Origin: AWTP1-18 sp036504515
GTDB lineage: Bacteria; Pseudomonadota; Gammaproteobacteria; Burkholderiales; Rhodocyclaceae
DNA: 64,000 nucleotides
Direction of reading: 5' to 3'
Assembly: GCA_036504515.1 (NCBI GenBank)
Contig: DASXVA010000001.1
Span: forward strand, 868,001 to 932,000
In this document: positions 34,833 through 43,912 of the stretch, one piece after another
How positions within the stretch are numbered: position 1 is the stretch's first letter
Layout: each line of letters starts with the position of its first letter
Position numbers and translations under genes: made by a program
The notes under the pieces: model-generated
What the model saw: only the letters and a program-made list of their open reading frames with translations
The model's database searches: none
What the model was told of the DNA's origin: nothing

Positions 34833-35926
34833 TGTGTTTTGCCTTGTTCGTTCGACAGCGGCAGCCGAATGTGGAAACAGGTGCGGCCGGGCCGCGATTC
34901 CACATCAATGCTGCCGTGGTGTTGGTGAATGAAACTCTGGGTCAGGGTCAGCCCCAAACCGCTACCGCCTTCCCGCCCGGAAACCAGGGGATAGAAGATC
35001 TTGTCGCGGATGTCTTCGGGAATGCCCGGACCGTTGTCGATCACTTGCAATTCAAGTGCCAGGGGATAGCGTTTTTTCACCAGGGTCACCTGACGCAGGG
35101 CCCGGGTCTTGAAAACGATTTCGCCCTTGCCGTTCATGGCCTGGGCAGCATTGCGGGTGATGTTGAGAATGGCCTGAATCAATTGCTCCCGGTCACCGGT
35201 GAGTTCCGGCAGGGAGGTATCGTAGTCACGATGCACCCGTACTCCGGCGAATTCGGCGTGGATCAGGCGTAGCACCCGTTCCAGGATTTCGTGAATGTTC
35301 ACCTGCCCCGGCTGCATGGTGCGGTGGGACGAGAGCAGGCGCTGCATCAGATCCTGCAGGCGGTCTGATTCGCTGATGATGACCTGGGTGTATTCACGCA
35401 GGGCAGGGTTGTTGAGTTCCCGCTCCAGCAGTTGTGCCGAACCGCGGATGCCGCCCAGCGGATTCTTGATTTCGTGGGCCAGGTTGCGGATCAGTTCGCG
35501 GTTGGCTTGTTGCTGCACGGCTTCCCGTTCCTCCCGGGCAACCTTGAGTTGCTGGTCGATGGGGCGGAACTCCAGCAGCAAGCGGGCATCGCTTGTCTCA
35601 AGGGGGCTAACGGTGCAGTCCAGATGCAAGACGGTTTGTTCGCCTCGGGTCACCTGGATGTTATGGCCGGTGTAGCTCCAGTTGTTATTGATAGCACTGT
35701 CCACCGCCGAAGCCAGTACCGGAGAGTTGCCTAGCAATTGAAACAGGGAGCGACCCAGCCAAGTCCGCTGGCTCACTGCCAGCAGGTTTTCTGCCGCAGG
35801 ATTCAGATGCCGGATCAGATTCCGCTCATCCAGCAGGATCACCGCTGACGAAAGCAGATCGAGGCCGGTAAAGGCCAGGGAGGCTTCAGCCGTCAGTGCT
35901 TGAGAAGAAGATTCGGGGGAGTTCAT
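34829..35926 (-). CDS. ntrB: Nitrogen regulation sensor kinase NR(II), NtrB
   Basis: NtrB phosphorylates or dephosphorylates NtrC under control of PII. The 365-residue soluble protein has an N-terminal PAS domain (about 18-130), the HisKA helix with phospho-acceptor His in RNLAHEIKNPLGGIRG, and an ATPase lobe with NITRNAAQAM, VIDNGPGIPEDIRDKIFYP and GSGLGLTL. No membrane helices, as expected. The ATG at 35926 is preferred to an upstream in-frame start at 35950. It heads a run of six closely packed genes reaching coaE. Confidence 0.95.
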   Translation of the reverse strand: MNSPESSSQALTAEASLAFTGLDLLSSAVILLDERNLIRHLNPAAENLLAVSQRTWLGRSLFQLLGNSPVLASAVDSAINNNWSYTGHNIQVTRGEQTVLHLDCTVSPLETSDARLLLEFRPIDQQLKVAREEREAVQQQANRELIRNLAHEIKNPLGGIRGSAQLLERELNNPALREYTQVIISESDRLQDLMQRLLSSHRTMQPGQVNIHEILERVLRLIHAEFAGVRVHRDYDTSLPELTGDREQLIQAILNITRNAAQAMNGKGEIVFKTRALRQVTLVKKRYPLALELQVIDNGPGIPEDIRDKIFYPLVSGREGGSGLGLTLTQSFIHQHHGSIDVESRPGRTCFHIRLPLSNEQGKTQ

Positions 35927-35999
35927 GGCGACAGGATCAGCAAGAAGCAAGCCACGAAACTATCAAATGTCATAGCGATAGCAATCCTTTGCCGAAGCC

Positions 36000-36464
36000 C
36001 TATTTGAGCTTGCCCAGTTCCCGCCGCAGGGCATCGAGATTGCGGGTGTGGAGGGCGATCCGGTCCTTCGTTGGTTGCTGGCGATCAGGAGGCGTGCGTG
36101 TGGCTTCTTGCTCAGCGAGGGTCTTGCGAGCCTCGTCCAGGCCCTTCTGTTCGGTTGCAAGCTCCTGCTCAAGAATGTGTTGGCGGTCGTTATCGCGGCT
36201 CTTTTGGGTGTCACTACTGACTTTGGGGAAGTCAGAGGGGGACGGATTGGCCGAGGCCTTGGGGCGTGACGAGCCTGATGAAGCTACTGGCGAGCTTGCG
36301 GGACCATCTTTGGAAACCACGACGCAGTTGCGATAGCCGTCCTTGTTGTTGGTGTAGGTCGTGCTGCCGCCGTCGCTTGCGCATTTGTAAAGGACGCCGC
36401 TCCAGGCAGGAAGGGATGTGGTCACCAGCAGGGCAGACAGGATGGCAGGAATTCGCAGGCTCAT
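36000..36464 (-). CDS. Exported DUF4124-like protein with coiled coil (154 aa)
   Basis: A signal peptide (MSLRIPAILSALLVTTSLPAWS) is followed by a short beta segment typical of DUF4124 proteins (VLYKCASDGGSTTYTNN..GYRNCVVV, with two cysteines that could form a disulphide), a Ser/Pro linker, and a charged helical tail (about 90-154) that looks like a coiled coil. Function is unknown. It sits between glnA and ntrB on the same strand, a place where such genes are common in betaproteobacteria. Confidence 0.7.
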   Translation of the reverse strand: MSLRIPAILSALLVTTSLPAWSGVLYKCASDGGSTTYTNNKDGYRNCVVVSKDGPASSPVASSGSSRPKASANPSPSDFPKVSSDTQKSRDNDRQHILEQELATEQKGLDEARKTLAEQEATRTPPDRQQPTKDRIALHTRNLDALRRELGKLK

Positions 36465-36519
36465 GGAAGGGAACGAATAGGGGAAAACAGGGAAGAGTGT
36501 AGTGCCAACGGGAGAAATG

Positions 36520-36547
36520 AAAAAGGACGGGTTACCCCGTCCTTTTT
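36520..36547 (-). terminator. Rho-independent terminator of glnA
   Basis: A perfect 12-base stem, AAAAAGGACGGG/CCCGTCCTTTTT with loop TTAC, starts 24 bases after the glnA stop. The A/T ends make it work in either direction. It separates glnA from the DUF4124-like and ntrBC genes, so those need their own promoter or readthrough. Confidence 0.92.
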
Positions 36548-36570
36548 CGTTCCAAAAAATCCCGAAGGAT

Positions 36571-37983
36571 TTAGATGGAGTAGTACATGTCGAACTCGAC
36601 CGGGTGAGTGGTCATGCGGAAGCGGGTTACGTCTTCCATCTTGAGTTCGATGTAGGAGTCGATCCAGTCGTTGCTGAACACGCCGCCACGAGTCAGGAAC
36701 TCGCGGTCGTTGTTCAGGTATTCCAGAGCCTGTTCAAGGCTGGAACAAACGGTGGGGATCTTGGCATCTTCTTCGGGGGGCAGGTCGTACAGATTCTTGT
36801 CAGCAGCATCGCCGGGGTGAATCTTGTTCTGCACGCCATCCAGACCAGCCATCATCAGTGCAGTGAAGCACAGGTAGGGGTTGGCACCGGGATCGGGGAA
36901 GCGGGTTTCGATACGACGGCCCTTGTCGCTATGGACGAAGGGAATACGGATGGAAGCGGAACGGTTCTTGGCAGAGTAAGCCAGCTTCACGGGTGCTTCG
37001 AAGCCGGGCACCAGACGCTTGTAGGAATTGGTCAGCGGGTTGGTGATGGCGTTCAGGGCGCGAGCGTGCTTGATGATGCCGCCGATGTAGTACAGGGCGA
37101 ATTCGGACAGGCCGGCGTAGCCGTTGCCGGCGAACAGGTTCTTGCCGTCTTTCCAGATGGACTGGTGCACGTGCATGCCGGAACCGTTGTCACCAACGAT
37201 GGGCTTGGGCATGAAAGTGGCAGTCTTGCCGTATTGGTGAGCAACGTTGTGCACGATGTACTTCAGGGCTTGGGTCCAGTCAGCACGCTTCACCAGGGTG
37301 GCGAACTTGGTGCCGATTTCGTTTTGGCCGGCAGTAGCCACTTCGTGGTGGTGCACTTCGACCGGGATACCGATGGCTTCGAGGGCCAGAACCATTTCGG
37401 CACGAACGTCGTTGAAGGAATCAACGGGGGGAACGGGGAAGTAGCCGCCCTTGACGCTGGGACGGTGGCCGGTATTGCCGCCTTCGAATTTTTCGGAAGA
37501 GGACCAAGCGGCTTCTTCGGAGTTGATCTTGACGTGGGCGCCGGACATGTCCACACCCCATTCGACGGAGTCGAAAATGAAGAATTCGGGTTCGGGACCA
37601 AAGTAGGCGGTGTCGCCCAGGCCGGAGGACTTCAGGTAGGCCTCGCCACGCTTGGCGATGGAACGGGGGTCACGGTCATAACCCTTGCCGTCGGAAGGCT
37701 CAACCACGTCACAGGTCAGAACCAGGGTGGTTTGATCGAAGAAGGGATCGATGTAGGCGGAGTCGGCATCGGGCATCAGCTGCATGTCGGAGGCTTGAAT
37801 GCCTTTCCAGCCAGCGATGGAGGAACCGTCAAAAGCATGGCCGTCTTCGAACTTGGACAGGTCGAAAGCAGACACGGGCACGCCGACGTGCTGTTCCTTA
37901 CCGCGGGTATCGGTGAAACGGAAGTCTACGAATTTGACTTCTTGTTCCTTGATTAACTTCAACACATCTTGAGGCGTGGTCAT
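36571..37983 (-). CDS. glnA: Glutamine synthetase type I
   Basis: Condenses ammonium and glutamate with ATP, the main route of nitrogen assimilation, as a dodecamer. The 470-residue protein has the family signatures FDGSSIAGWKGI, metal ligands in GPEPEFFIFD, NGSGMHVHQS, and KNRSASIRIP. The adenylylation tyrosine is present near residue 399 (DKNLYDLPPEE), so it is a GSI-beta enzyme regulated by GlnE. It is preceded by an AGGAG ribosome site, a sigma54 promoter and two NtrC enhancer sites, and followed by a strong terminator. Confidence 0.98.
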   Translation of the reverse strand: MTTPQDVLKLIKEQEVKFVDFRFTDTRGKEQHVGVPVSAFDLSKFEDGHAFDGSSIAGWKGIQASDMQLMPDADSAYIDPFFDQTTLVLTCDVVEPSDGKGYDRDPRSIAKRGEAYLKSSGLGDTAYFGPEPEFFIFDSVEWGVDMSGAHVKINSEEAAWSSSEKFEGGNTGHRPSVKGGYFPVPPVDSFNDVRAEMVLALEAIGIPVEVHHHEVATAGQNEIGTKFATLVKRADWTQALKYIVHNVAHQYGKTATFMPKPIVGDNGSGMHVHQSIWKDGKNLFAGNGYAGLSEFALYYIGGIIKHARALNAITNPLTNSYKRLVPGFEAPVKLAYSAKNRSASIRIPFVHSDKGRRIETRFPDPGANPYLCFTALMMAGLDGVQNKIHPGDAADKNLYDLPPEEDAKIPTVCSSLEQALEYLNNDREFLTRGGVFSNDWIDSYIELKMEDVTRFRMTTHPVEFDMYYSI

Positions 37984-38056
37984 GAGGTTGCGCTCCTAAG
38001 CGTTAAACACAGATCAGAGTAGAAAAACTGGCGAGAAAATCGCAGCCCGTGGTTTT

Positions 38057-38072
38057 AGCAGCTTCTATGCCA
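38057..38072 (-). promoter_or_regulatory. Sigma54 promoter of glnA
   Basis: On the minus strand TGGCAT-N5-CTGCT fits the -24/-12 consensus TGGCAC-N5-TTGCA, with the invariant GG and GC ten bases apart. The start of transcription would fall near 38046, about 63 bases before the glnA ATG. The placement of two NtrC sites upstream supports it. Confidence 0.75.
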
Positions 38073-38145
38073 AAAGTCGGGACAAGGTCGGCAATTGTGC
38101 CATAACGAGTTTTTGTCGGGCAAAGGGATGTGATTGCAATTGATG

Positions 38146-38160
38146 GCACGTTAATGGTGC
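38146..38160 (-). promoter_or_regulatory. NtrC enhancer site proximal to glnA
   Basis: GCAC-N6-GGTGC, the core of the NtrC consensus. Its centre lies about 107 bases upstream of the predicted glnA transcription start, matching the E. coli site near -108. Confidence 0.75.
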
Positions 38161-38176
38161 GTATAGGCGATAAATG

Positions 38177-38191
38177 GCATCAATTTGGTGC
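38177..38191 (-). promoter_or_regulatory. NtrC enhancer site distal to glnA
   Basis: GCAT-N6-GGTGC (one mismatch to the consensus), centred 31 bases, three helical turns, from the proximal site and about 138 bases upstream of the predicted start; the E. coli counterpart is near -140. It overlaps the stop codon of the CDF transporter gene. Confidence 0.7.
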
Positions 38192-39364
38192 AAATCGGCA
38201 ATTCAGGGTGACAGAGCCGAACCAGGGGTCCTTTAAAAGTGCACCAGCAAGGTGGTTTTCCAGGGATGTCATGCGCTCGGCGTTCATGAAAATTTCCGTT
38301 GGCAGGAAAATTTCTGCCTCCACCTGGCGCCCCAGGTAGTGAAAAACGGTTTGCTCGGTGGTCAGCGGAACATCCCCCACCAAAGTCTGAAGATGGGCCA
38401 TGAGGGCATCCCGGCTAGGCGTCCGGTTGATGTGACGGCTAGAGTCCATGTCGTCTTCAGGGTCAACGTGCACCAGAACGTCCAGTATTTCAGCGTGAGA
38501 CTTGAGCGCACGGTTGCGGGCCGTTTCGCCGATCAGGTGTCCTTCGGAAACGCTGATGCGGGGGCTGACCCGGACATGAACGTCCACCAGGGCCTTGTGG
38601 CCCATGCGACGGGTACGAATATCGTGGGCATCGAGGACGCCGGGGGTAGTTTCCAGGGTCTTGCGGATTGCCAGGACTTCTTCCTGGGAAAGGCCCGTGT
38701 CGATCAGTTCCTGCAAAGCATCCCAGCCGAAGCGCACGCCCGCTTTGACGATCATGGCGCCCACAATGATGGCGCCGACCGCATCGGCGAAACTGAAACC
38801 CATCAAGGCGCCGCCAATGCCAGCGGCAACGACCAGGGAGGAAAGGGCATCTGCCCGGGCATGCCAAGCATTGGCCACCAGCATGGGGGAGCGCAACTGT
38901 TCTGCGACCTTGAGCATGTAACGAAACAGGCTTTCCTTGCCCGTCAAGGTAATCAAGGCTGCAACCATCGCCGCCGCACCGACCGGGGGAAGATTGCCCA
39001 AGTGCTGCAAGCGATCCACCGCCGTCCACAAAATACCGACACCAGTAATGGTCAGCAGGCTGCCCAAGACAAGAGAGGCTGCTGTTTCATAGCGACCATG
39101 GCCATAGGGGTGAGCTTCGTCGGCAGCAATCGCACTTTTACGGTTGGCGTAGAGCACGAAACCATCGGAAACAATGTCCGACAGGGTGTGCATGGCGTCA
39201 GCAATCAGACTTTGGGAATGGGCCCAGATGCCCACCAAAATCTGCATGATGGTGAGGACGATGTTGACCCAGATACTGACCCAGGTAATGCGGTTGCCTT
39301 CCTTCAGGCGATGGTTGTCCGTAGGCATGGACTGGAAGGAAGAACGGGCGTGTTCTCGGGTCAT
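38180..39364 (-). CDS. Cation diffusion facilitator (CDF) family metal efflux protein
   Basis: CDF proteins export divalent metals (Zn, Mn, Fe, Co) against protons from the inner membrane. The 394-residue protein has the family metal site on helix 2 (SLIADAMHTLSDIVSD, giving D-x3-D/H-type ligands), the HPYGHGRYE loop, a second site near FADAVGAIIVGAMI, and two C-terminal cytoplasmic domains. The C-terminal part (about 300-394) is longer than in minimal CDF proteins and may be a second regulatory module. Metal choice cannot be fixed from sequence. Its last codon lies within an NtrC enhancer of glnA. Confidence 0.9.
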   Translation of the reverse strand: MTREHARSSFQSMPTDNHRLKEGNRITWVSIWVNIVLTIMQILVGIWAHSQSLIADAMHTLSDIVSDGFVLYANRKSAIAADEAHPYGHGRYETAASLVLGSLLTITGVGILWTAVDRLQHLGNLPPVGAAAMVAALITLTGKESLFRYMLKVAEQLRSPMLVANAWHARADALSSLVVAAGIGGALMGFSFADAVGAIIVGAMIVKAGVRFGWDALQELIDTGLSQEEVLAIRKTLETTPGVLDAHDIRTRRMGHKALVDVHVRVSPRISVSEGHLIGETARNRALKSHAEILDVLVHVDPEDDMDSSRHINRTPSRDALMAHLQTLVGDVPLTTEQTVFHYLGRQVEAEIFLPTEIFMNAERMTSLENHLAGALLKDPWFGSVTLNCRFAPN

Positions 39365-39422
39365 GGCTGCTTGGAAAAGGCGCGGGCAGGCATTCTAGCC
39401 CGCCCGCATTTCACTCTCAGGA

Positions 39423-40238
39423 CTAGTTGCCGAGGAAGCCTTTAAGGCCGGTATAGATGGAGATGCCGGTGGTGGCGATGGTGGTAATGGTGCCGATGGC
39501 ATCGTTGAGCTTGCCGGCGAGTTCTTGAGCTTTCTCGGCGCTTTCCTTGCCCTTGCCTAATTTTTGGGCAAGGCGCAGGGCGGCAGAGTGACGGGCGGCA
39601 TTTCCCCGCATACGCCGTAGTCGAAGCATATTGCCCAGCACGATGCCGGTAGTGAAACTGAAACCGACACTGGCGGCGTATTCGAAAAACTCTTTCCATT
39701 CCCGGGCATCCAGAGGAAGGACGGGGACATGGTCCACTTGTGCAGTCATCCAGCTCATGCCGAGGACGGCCAGCAAGGCCATCACGAAGGCACCCGCCAG
39801 TACAGCGGGCAACGGGTGGCGGTGCTTCAGCAGCATGAAGAAGCCAAAGGGTAAGGGAATCAACAGCGAAACTACCCGTAGGTACAGGGTGTTGAGGTCC
39901 AGCAGCAAGACGATCAGGCCGTGGGCCGCCAGCAGAAGCACGAGGGGGAGTAGCCAGAACGTTGCCCAGTGCCCCAGAAGCCTGTGCCACGGCAACTTCG
40001 GGGACGCTGCTGTTGCCCCGGGGAAGGCTGTTGTACTCGTACCGCCGTTTGCTGCCAGACGGGACTCAAGTTCTTCAACCCGGGCTTCCAGTTGCAACAA
40101 CTCCGGCATTTCGGAAATCCGTTGTTCCAGCGCCCCTATTTTTTCCAGCAGGGGCTTGAACAGGTACAAGTCACGGGTGCAGTGGGGGCACGCCAGGGCT
40201 TCGTCACTGATCTCCGAAACGCAGTAAGGACACTTCAT
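39423..40238 (-). CDS. Zinc-ribbon, coiled-coil membrane protein of the CHAT operon (271 aa)
   Basis: No named family recognised. Residues 1-21 form a zinc ribbon (MKCPYCVSEISDEALACPHC, with CPYC and CPHC). A charged coiled coil follows (about 30-63), then four membrane helices (about 90-190: FWLLPLVLLLAAHGLIVLLL and the spans after it), a basic loop, and a final Gly/Ile/Thr-rich hydrophobic segment. The N-terminus is probably cytoplasmic. The gene starts 4 bases after the small exported protein and is probably translated from the same message as the CHAT protein. Confidence 0.7.
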   Translation of the reverse strand: MKCPYCVSEISDEALACPHCTRDLYLFKPLLEKIGALEQRISEMPELLQLEARVEELESRLAANGGTSTTAFPGATAASPKLPWHRLLGHWATFWLLPLVLLLAAHGLIVLLLDLNTLYLRVVSLLIPLPFGFFMLLKHRHPLPAVLAGAFVMALLAVLGMSWMTAQVDHVPVLPLDAREWKEFFEYAASVGFSFTTGIVLGNMLRLRRMRGNAARHSAALRLAQKLGKGKESAEKAQELAGKLNDAIGTITTIATTGISIYTGLKGFLGN

Positions 40239-40242
40239 GGAT

Positions 40243-40686
40243 TTATTTGACTACCTTCAGTTCAAGTACAGAGCTGGATTGACGGCCTTCACTGTCTTGC
40301 ACCGTGACACGGATCTGGTGGTCGCCAGGAGGAACTTCAGCGCCAGCCAGGTCAATCCCGGTTTCAGTCAGGCCAGGTTTGACTCGGTCGAGCAGTTCAA
40401 CGGAGGGAGACTTGAGGTAGGTCACCTTGACGGTGGACAGGTCGATCTTGGCGCCACCCCGGGGTTCAAAAGCCACTTTGAAATTGAAAGGGGATTTGAT
40501 TTCCTGGGCGGGATCGGGCGAAACCTGCTTGATGCCGGGGCCCCGGGTAATGCCGCGGGTTGCCAGTCCGCCAGAAGCGTCGGGCAGCTTGGCTTCTGCA
40601 GCCTTGATCAAGGGGGCGGCCAGGGCGCTGGCAGACAGGCCCAGCAGGGCAGTAGAAACGATGGATGTAATAAGAGTTCTGTTCAT
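40243..40686 (-). CDS. Small exported protein of the CHAT operon (147 aa)
   Basis: A signal peptide (MNRTLITSIVSTALLGLSASALA) leads a 124-residue mature part predicted to be a single beta-sandwich: alternating strands such as FNFKVAFEP, KIDLSTVKVTYL, DHQIRVTVQDSEG and SSVLELKVV end the chain. It resembles Ig/Y_Y_Y-type extracellular domains but no specific family was recognised. It has a good ribosome site (CAGGAG) and begins 21 bases after the CHAT gene. It may bind the exported CHAT protein or be a substrate for it; both ideas are inference. Confidence 0.7.
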   Translation of the reverse strand: MNRTLITSIVSTALLGLSASALAAPLIKAAEAKLPDASGGLATRGITRGPGIKQVSPDPAQEIKSPFNFKVAFEPRGGAKIDLSTVKVTYLKSPSVELLDRVKPGLTETGIDLAGAEVPPGDHQIRVTVQDSEGRQSSSVLELKVVK

Positions 40687-40707
40687 GGACTTTCTCCTGT
40701 TGAAGAA

Positions 40708-43700
40708 TCAATCACCCACCACGATGAAGGGTGCCCAGAATAACGGATGAGCATAAGAAAAGCTGACACGCTTTGTTTTTTGGTCGAAATTTCCCGGGCT
40801 ATCCACCAAGCCCATCATGGATAGCCTTAGGGCTTCCGCTTTGCCCAAGCTGGTGTTTTCAGTCTGGCGGCGAAATAAATCTGTCATCAAATTTCGCGCC
40901 GCCACCGTTTCCACCGGCCAGTTGGAAACCAGCAATGCCCTAGCTCCTGCGTAAAAGAATGAGCGGCCTAGGCCTGAAACCGCTTCAGATCCAGCTCCAT
41001 CACCCGAGGCGGTATTGCAGGCCGACAACACCACCCAGTCGGCATTCAGCTTGAGGGTCAGGATTTTCTCCATGGTCAGCAGCCCATCACCGCCCGGGTC
41101 GGCCACCTCGGGCGAGGTCAGGGCCAGGGCTGGTTGGGTCAGGCCGTCCAGTTCGCCGGGAACGAGTCCGTGGGTGGCAAACATCACGACACGCCGGTCA
41201 TTGAGGGGCGTCTCCATCACGGTTTTGACTGTGGCCCGGCGCTGGAGGTAAATGTCATTCGCCATGTCGGCCTTCAGCACCTTGGCAATCTCGCTGATTT
41301 CCTCCCGGGTGTCGGGCAGCCGGGGCAGCAAAGCCAGTTCAGCAGAACTGACGCCATCCGTATGGGGCGCACTGCGCAATTTAAGGGGTAAGGCCCGTGT
41401 GGCCAGTTGCGTACCGGCGACGACTTGCTCCGCTTTGCGCGCTTGATCGGTGCTGAACAGCGGGTCACCAAAGCCGATGAAAGGATGGCGATTGACATCC
41501 CCCGGTGGTAGCTTGCGCAGACTGGCAAGGGCAGTTACAGACGGTAGCTGGGCAACGGCAATGTGGCGGGCCAACCAGGGAACGTTGCGGTAAGCCTCAA
41601 AGGGAATAATCGTCTTTGCCACGGCTGCGGTGGGTTCCGTGGGCAGAAGGGATAGGGGCAACTGGCCGAGTTCGGCGTGGGGGACGGCAAGAAGGGTGTG
41701 GGACTTTTCCCAAGCGGAAGAAACGGGTTTAAGCACTTTTGCGTAGAGCGCATAAGCCCCGACCACATCAAAAGCGGGGATTTCGTCGATAGTGGCGACG
41801 CCGGGATCAAGAGATTTACGCAGGGCGGTAACGGCCTTGGCCAGTTCCATGCGGTTAAGGCCGACATCGCTGAACAGAGCCTCGCCGTCTTTAGGGATGG
41901 CCCATACCCAGCCACCTTCTTCGCCGAAATACCAGGAAACCAGTGCTTCACCCGGACGTAGCAGCTTCTGGGCATTGGCAAGGGTCGCCGGTTGCGGTTC
42001 TACTAGTTCGGCGTAATCGGGGAAGCGTTTGGCGATGTCTTTCTTAAGTTGTTGACGCTCGATCTTGAGGGCATCGATGTCCTGCTTCATGCGGGCCTGG
42101 ATTTGCGGCAATTGCTGGTCTGGCGGCGCTGAAAGTAGTTGGGTCAGCAGGCCCGTGAGGGCGTTGATGCGCTGCTGGGCATCCTGTTCGCGACGAGCTA
42201 AGTCGGCCAGTTGCGGATCAGCAATGGCAGCCCGGGCAGCGCTGGCCGTGAGGGCTCGTTGCACGCTGCTGCCCCGGGCAATATCGGCCAGGCGGAAGGA
42301 TTCCGCAGCGGCCTCCTGGCGCAGGGCCGGATTGTTGCGGCTGACTTCTGCCAGCAGGCGGATGTAGCGTTCGATCAGCGTATTCAAACGGCGCAAATGC
42401 TTGGCGCTGCCAGTGCCTGCATCTTCATCGGTCCGGGCCTGCTCGATCAGGATGGGCAGGGATTCCTGAAAGGCCTTGCGGGCCGCATCATGACTGCCTT
42501 TGTCCGCCAGGGCCATGGCATGGAAGGCGCGGATTTCCGCCGTCTTCAGGCCCTTCTCGCCAAAATTTCGGATAGATTTTTCCAGCATGGCCCTGGCCAT
42601 GGTTTCCGCCCCATCCACGTTACGGGTCCGTAGCATGGCCAGCACCCAATCCAGATCGCCCGAGGCATAACGTTTGGCCAGTTCCGGGTCCTGTTGCAGG
42701 CCCCGGCGCATTTCCTCGAAGGCCTTGATGGCATCACCATAGCGCTGCTGGGCTACCAGAGTGATGGCGAGGGATTTGCGGGCATTAGCCAGGGAAATGG
42801 ATTCGGTGGCGGCACCGGCCTCCTGTATTGAGCGAATGGCCTCTTCTGCCAGGCGAATGGATTCCGGATAACGATTTTCCTCAGCGATGACATTGGCCAA
42901 CTGCAACAGGCCCAGACCTGTATCCGTGCTGCCGCGGCCGACCCGTTCCAAGGAATGGCGCAGGGCCTGGCGGATGAAGATTTCTCCTTCTACCAGCTTG
43001 CCCTGGGCAACAAGGGCCTGGCCGATATTGCGTTCAATGTTTTCCCGCAGGCGTTCGCTGTTGTTCAGCATATTGGGGCCGGCATTAGGCGGGATGCTAC
43101 CGGCGCGGACCTGTGAAATAGATGACTCAATCCAGCGCAAAGCCTTGCGGTAGGCACTCTCTGCTTCGATCATGCGCCCCTGAGCTTTGAATGCTTCACC
43201 CCTGGCCCGTTCTGTTTTGGCGTTCCAGTCAGCTTCGAAATACAAATAATTCTTTCCGTTTTTGAGTACGGCTATCAGCCCTTCCACGTCCCGTAACTCG
43301 GCGGCGGCCCCATCGAAGTTACCGATGTTGCCGTACTGGGCCACCAAACCCTGGTGAATGGACAGTTGCAAGCCCTTGGTTGTGGCGGGGACGGCTTTGA
43401 GAGCCGCTTCAGCAGCTTCAATAGAGCGCAGAAGGTTGCCTCCATTGCTTTCGGCATTGGAAAGCTCTTGCAACACTCGTGCATAACTGTCGGTGGTCTT
43501 CCCTTTGCCCAGTTCTACCGCATGGCGCAGGTCATTGATCTGCTGGCTGACCCGGCCCACCTTTGAGGCAGAACTGGCTCGTTTCCAGTAGAAATCAAAC
43601 AATGTGGCATCGTCGGCTCCTTCCGGTGGCGGCAGGTTGGCTTCTTCCAGGGCTTTGGCGGCCGCAGCGGGGTCGGGCTTGTAGTGCTCAAGCTGTTTGG

Positions 43701-43836
43701 TGATGTCGTCGATGGTGCGGGGAGGCGGGCGCAGGGTCGATTCTTCGGCGGCCAGTGTCCCTGTGGAAATGGCCAGCAAGCCCGCCGTAACTGCGGTGGC
43801 GATCAGGCGCCGGTGATAAGATATGCCTAGTTCCAC
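40708..43836 (-). CDS. Exported TPR-CHAT domain protein (caspase-like peptidase fold)
   Basis: A 1042-residue protein with a signal peptide (LIATAVTAGLLAISTGTLAA, cut about residue 30), a long array of TPR-type helical repeats (about 50-530), a coiled coil (about 550-610), and a C-terminal CHAT domain (about 690-1040). The caspase-type dyad appears intact: His near 889 (MFATHGLV) and Cys near 940 (LSACNTASGDG). Family knowledge: CHAT proteases act in pathways including the type III-E CRISPR Craspase and cell-death systems, but most TPR-CHAT proteins are unstudied. GTG start with GGAG site. First gene of a three-gene operon. Confidence 0.88.
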   Translation of the reverse strand: MELGISYHRRLIATAVTAGLLAISTGTLAAEESTLRPPPRTIDDITKQLEHYKPDPAAAAKALEEANLPPPEGADDATLFDFYWKRASSASKVGRVSQQINDLRHAVELGKGKTTDSYARVLQELSNAESNGGNLLRSIEAAEAALKAVPATTKGLQLSIHQGLVAQYGNIGNFDGAAAELRDVEGLIAVLKNGKNYLYFEADWNAKTERARGEAFKAQGRMIEAESAYRKALRWIESSISQVRAGSIPPNAGPNMLNNSERLRENIERNIGQALVAQGKLVEGEIFIRQALRHSLERVGRGSTDTGLGLLQLANVIAEENRYPESIRLAEEAIRSIQEAGAATESISLANARKSLAITLVAQQRYGDAIKAFEEMRRGLQQDPELAKRYASGDLDWVLAMLRTRNVDGAETMARAMLEKSIRNFGEKGLKTAEIRAFHAMALADKGSHDAARKAFQESLPILIEQARTDEDAGTGSAKHLRRLNTLIERYIRLLAEVSRNNPALRQEAAAESFRLADIARGSSVQRALTASAARAAIADPQLADLARREQDAQQRINALTGLLTQLLSAPPDQQLPQIQARMKQDIDALKIERQQLKKDIAKRFPDYAELVEPQPATLANAQKLLRPGEALVSWYFGEEGGWVWAIPKDGEALFSDVGLNRMELAKAVTALRKSLDPGVATIDEIPAFDVVGAYALYAKVLKPVSSAWEKSHTLLAVPHAELGQLPLSLLPTEPTAAVAKTIIPFEAYRNVPWLARHIAVAQLPSVTALASLRKLPPGDVNRHPFIGFGDPLFSTDQARKAEQVVAGTQLATRALPLKLRSAPHTDGVSSAELALLPRLPDTREEISEIAKVLKADMANDIYLQRRATVKTVMETPLNDRRVVMFATHGLVPGELDGLTQPALALTSPEVADPGGDGLLTMEKILTLKLNADWVVLSACNTASGDGAGSEAVSGLGRSFFYAGARALLVSNWPVETVAARNLMTDLFRRQTENTSLGKAEALRLSMMGLVDSPGNFDQKTKRVSFSYAHPLFWAPFIVVGD

Positions 43837-43912
43837 AGCGTTCTCCCTTTAATGAGTAGGGTTTCCGCCCCACTCCAATCCGGTTCCCGGATTTTCCATT
43901 ATTCCTAATGTC

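Noticed and set aside
38144..38165. Plus-strand TGGCAC as a sigma54 -24 element
   Set aside because: No GC at the -12 distance; the bases fit an NtrC site instead, and the opposite strand has a correct sigma54 promoter.
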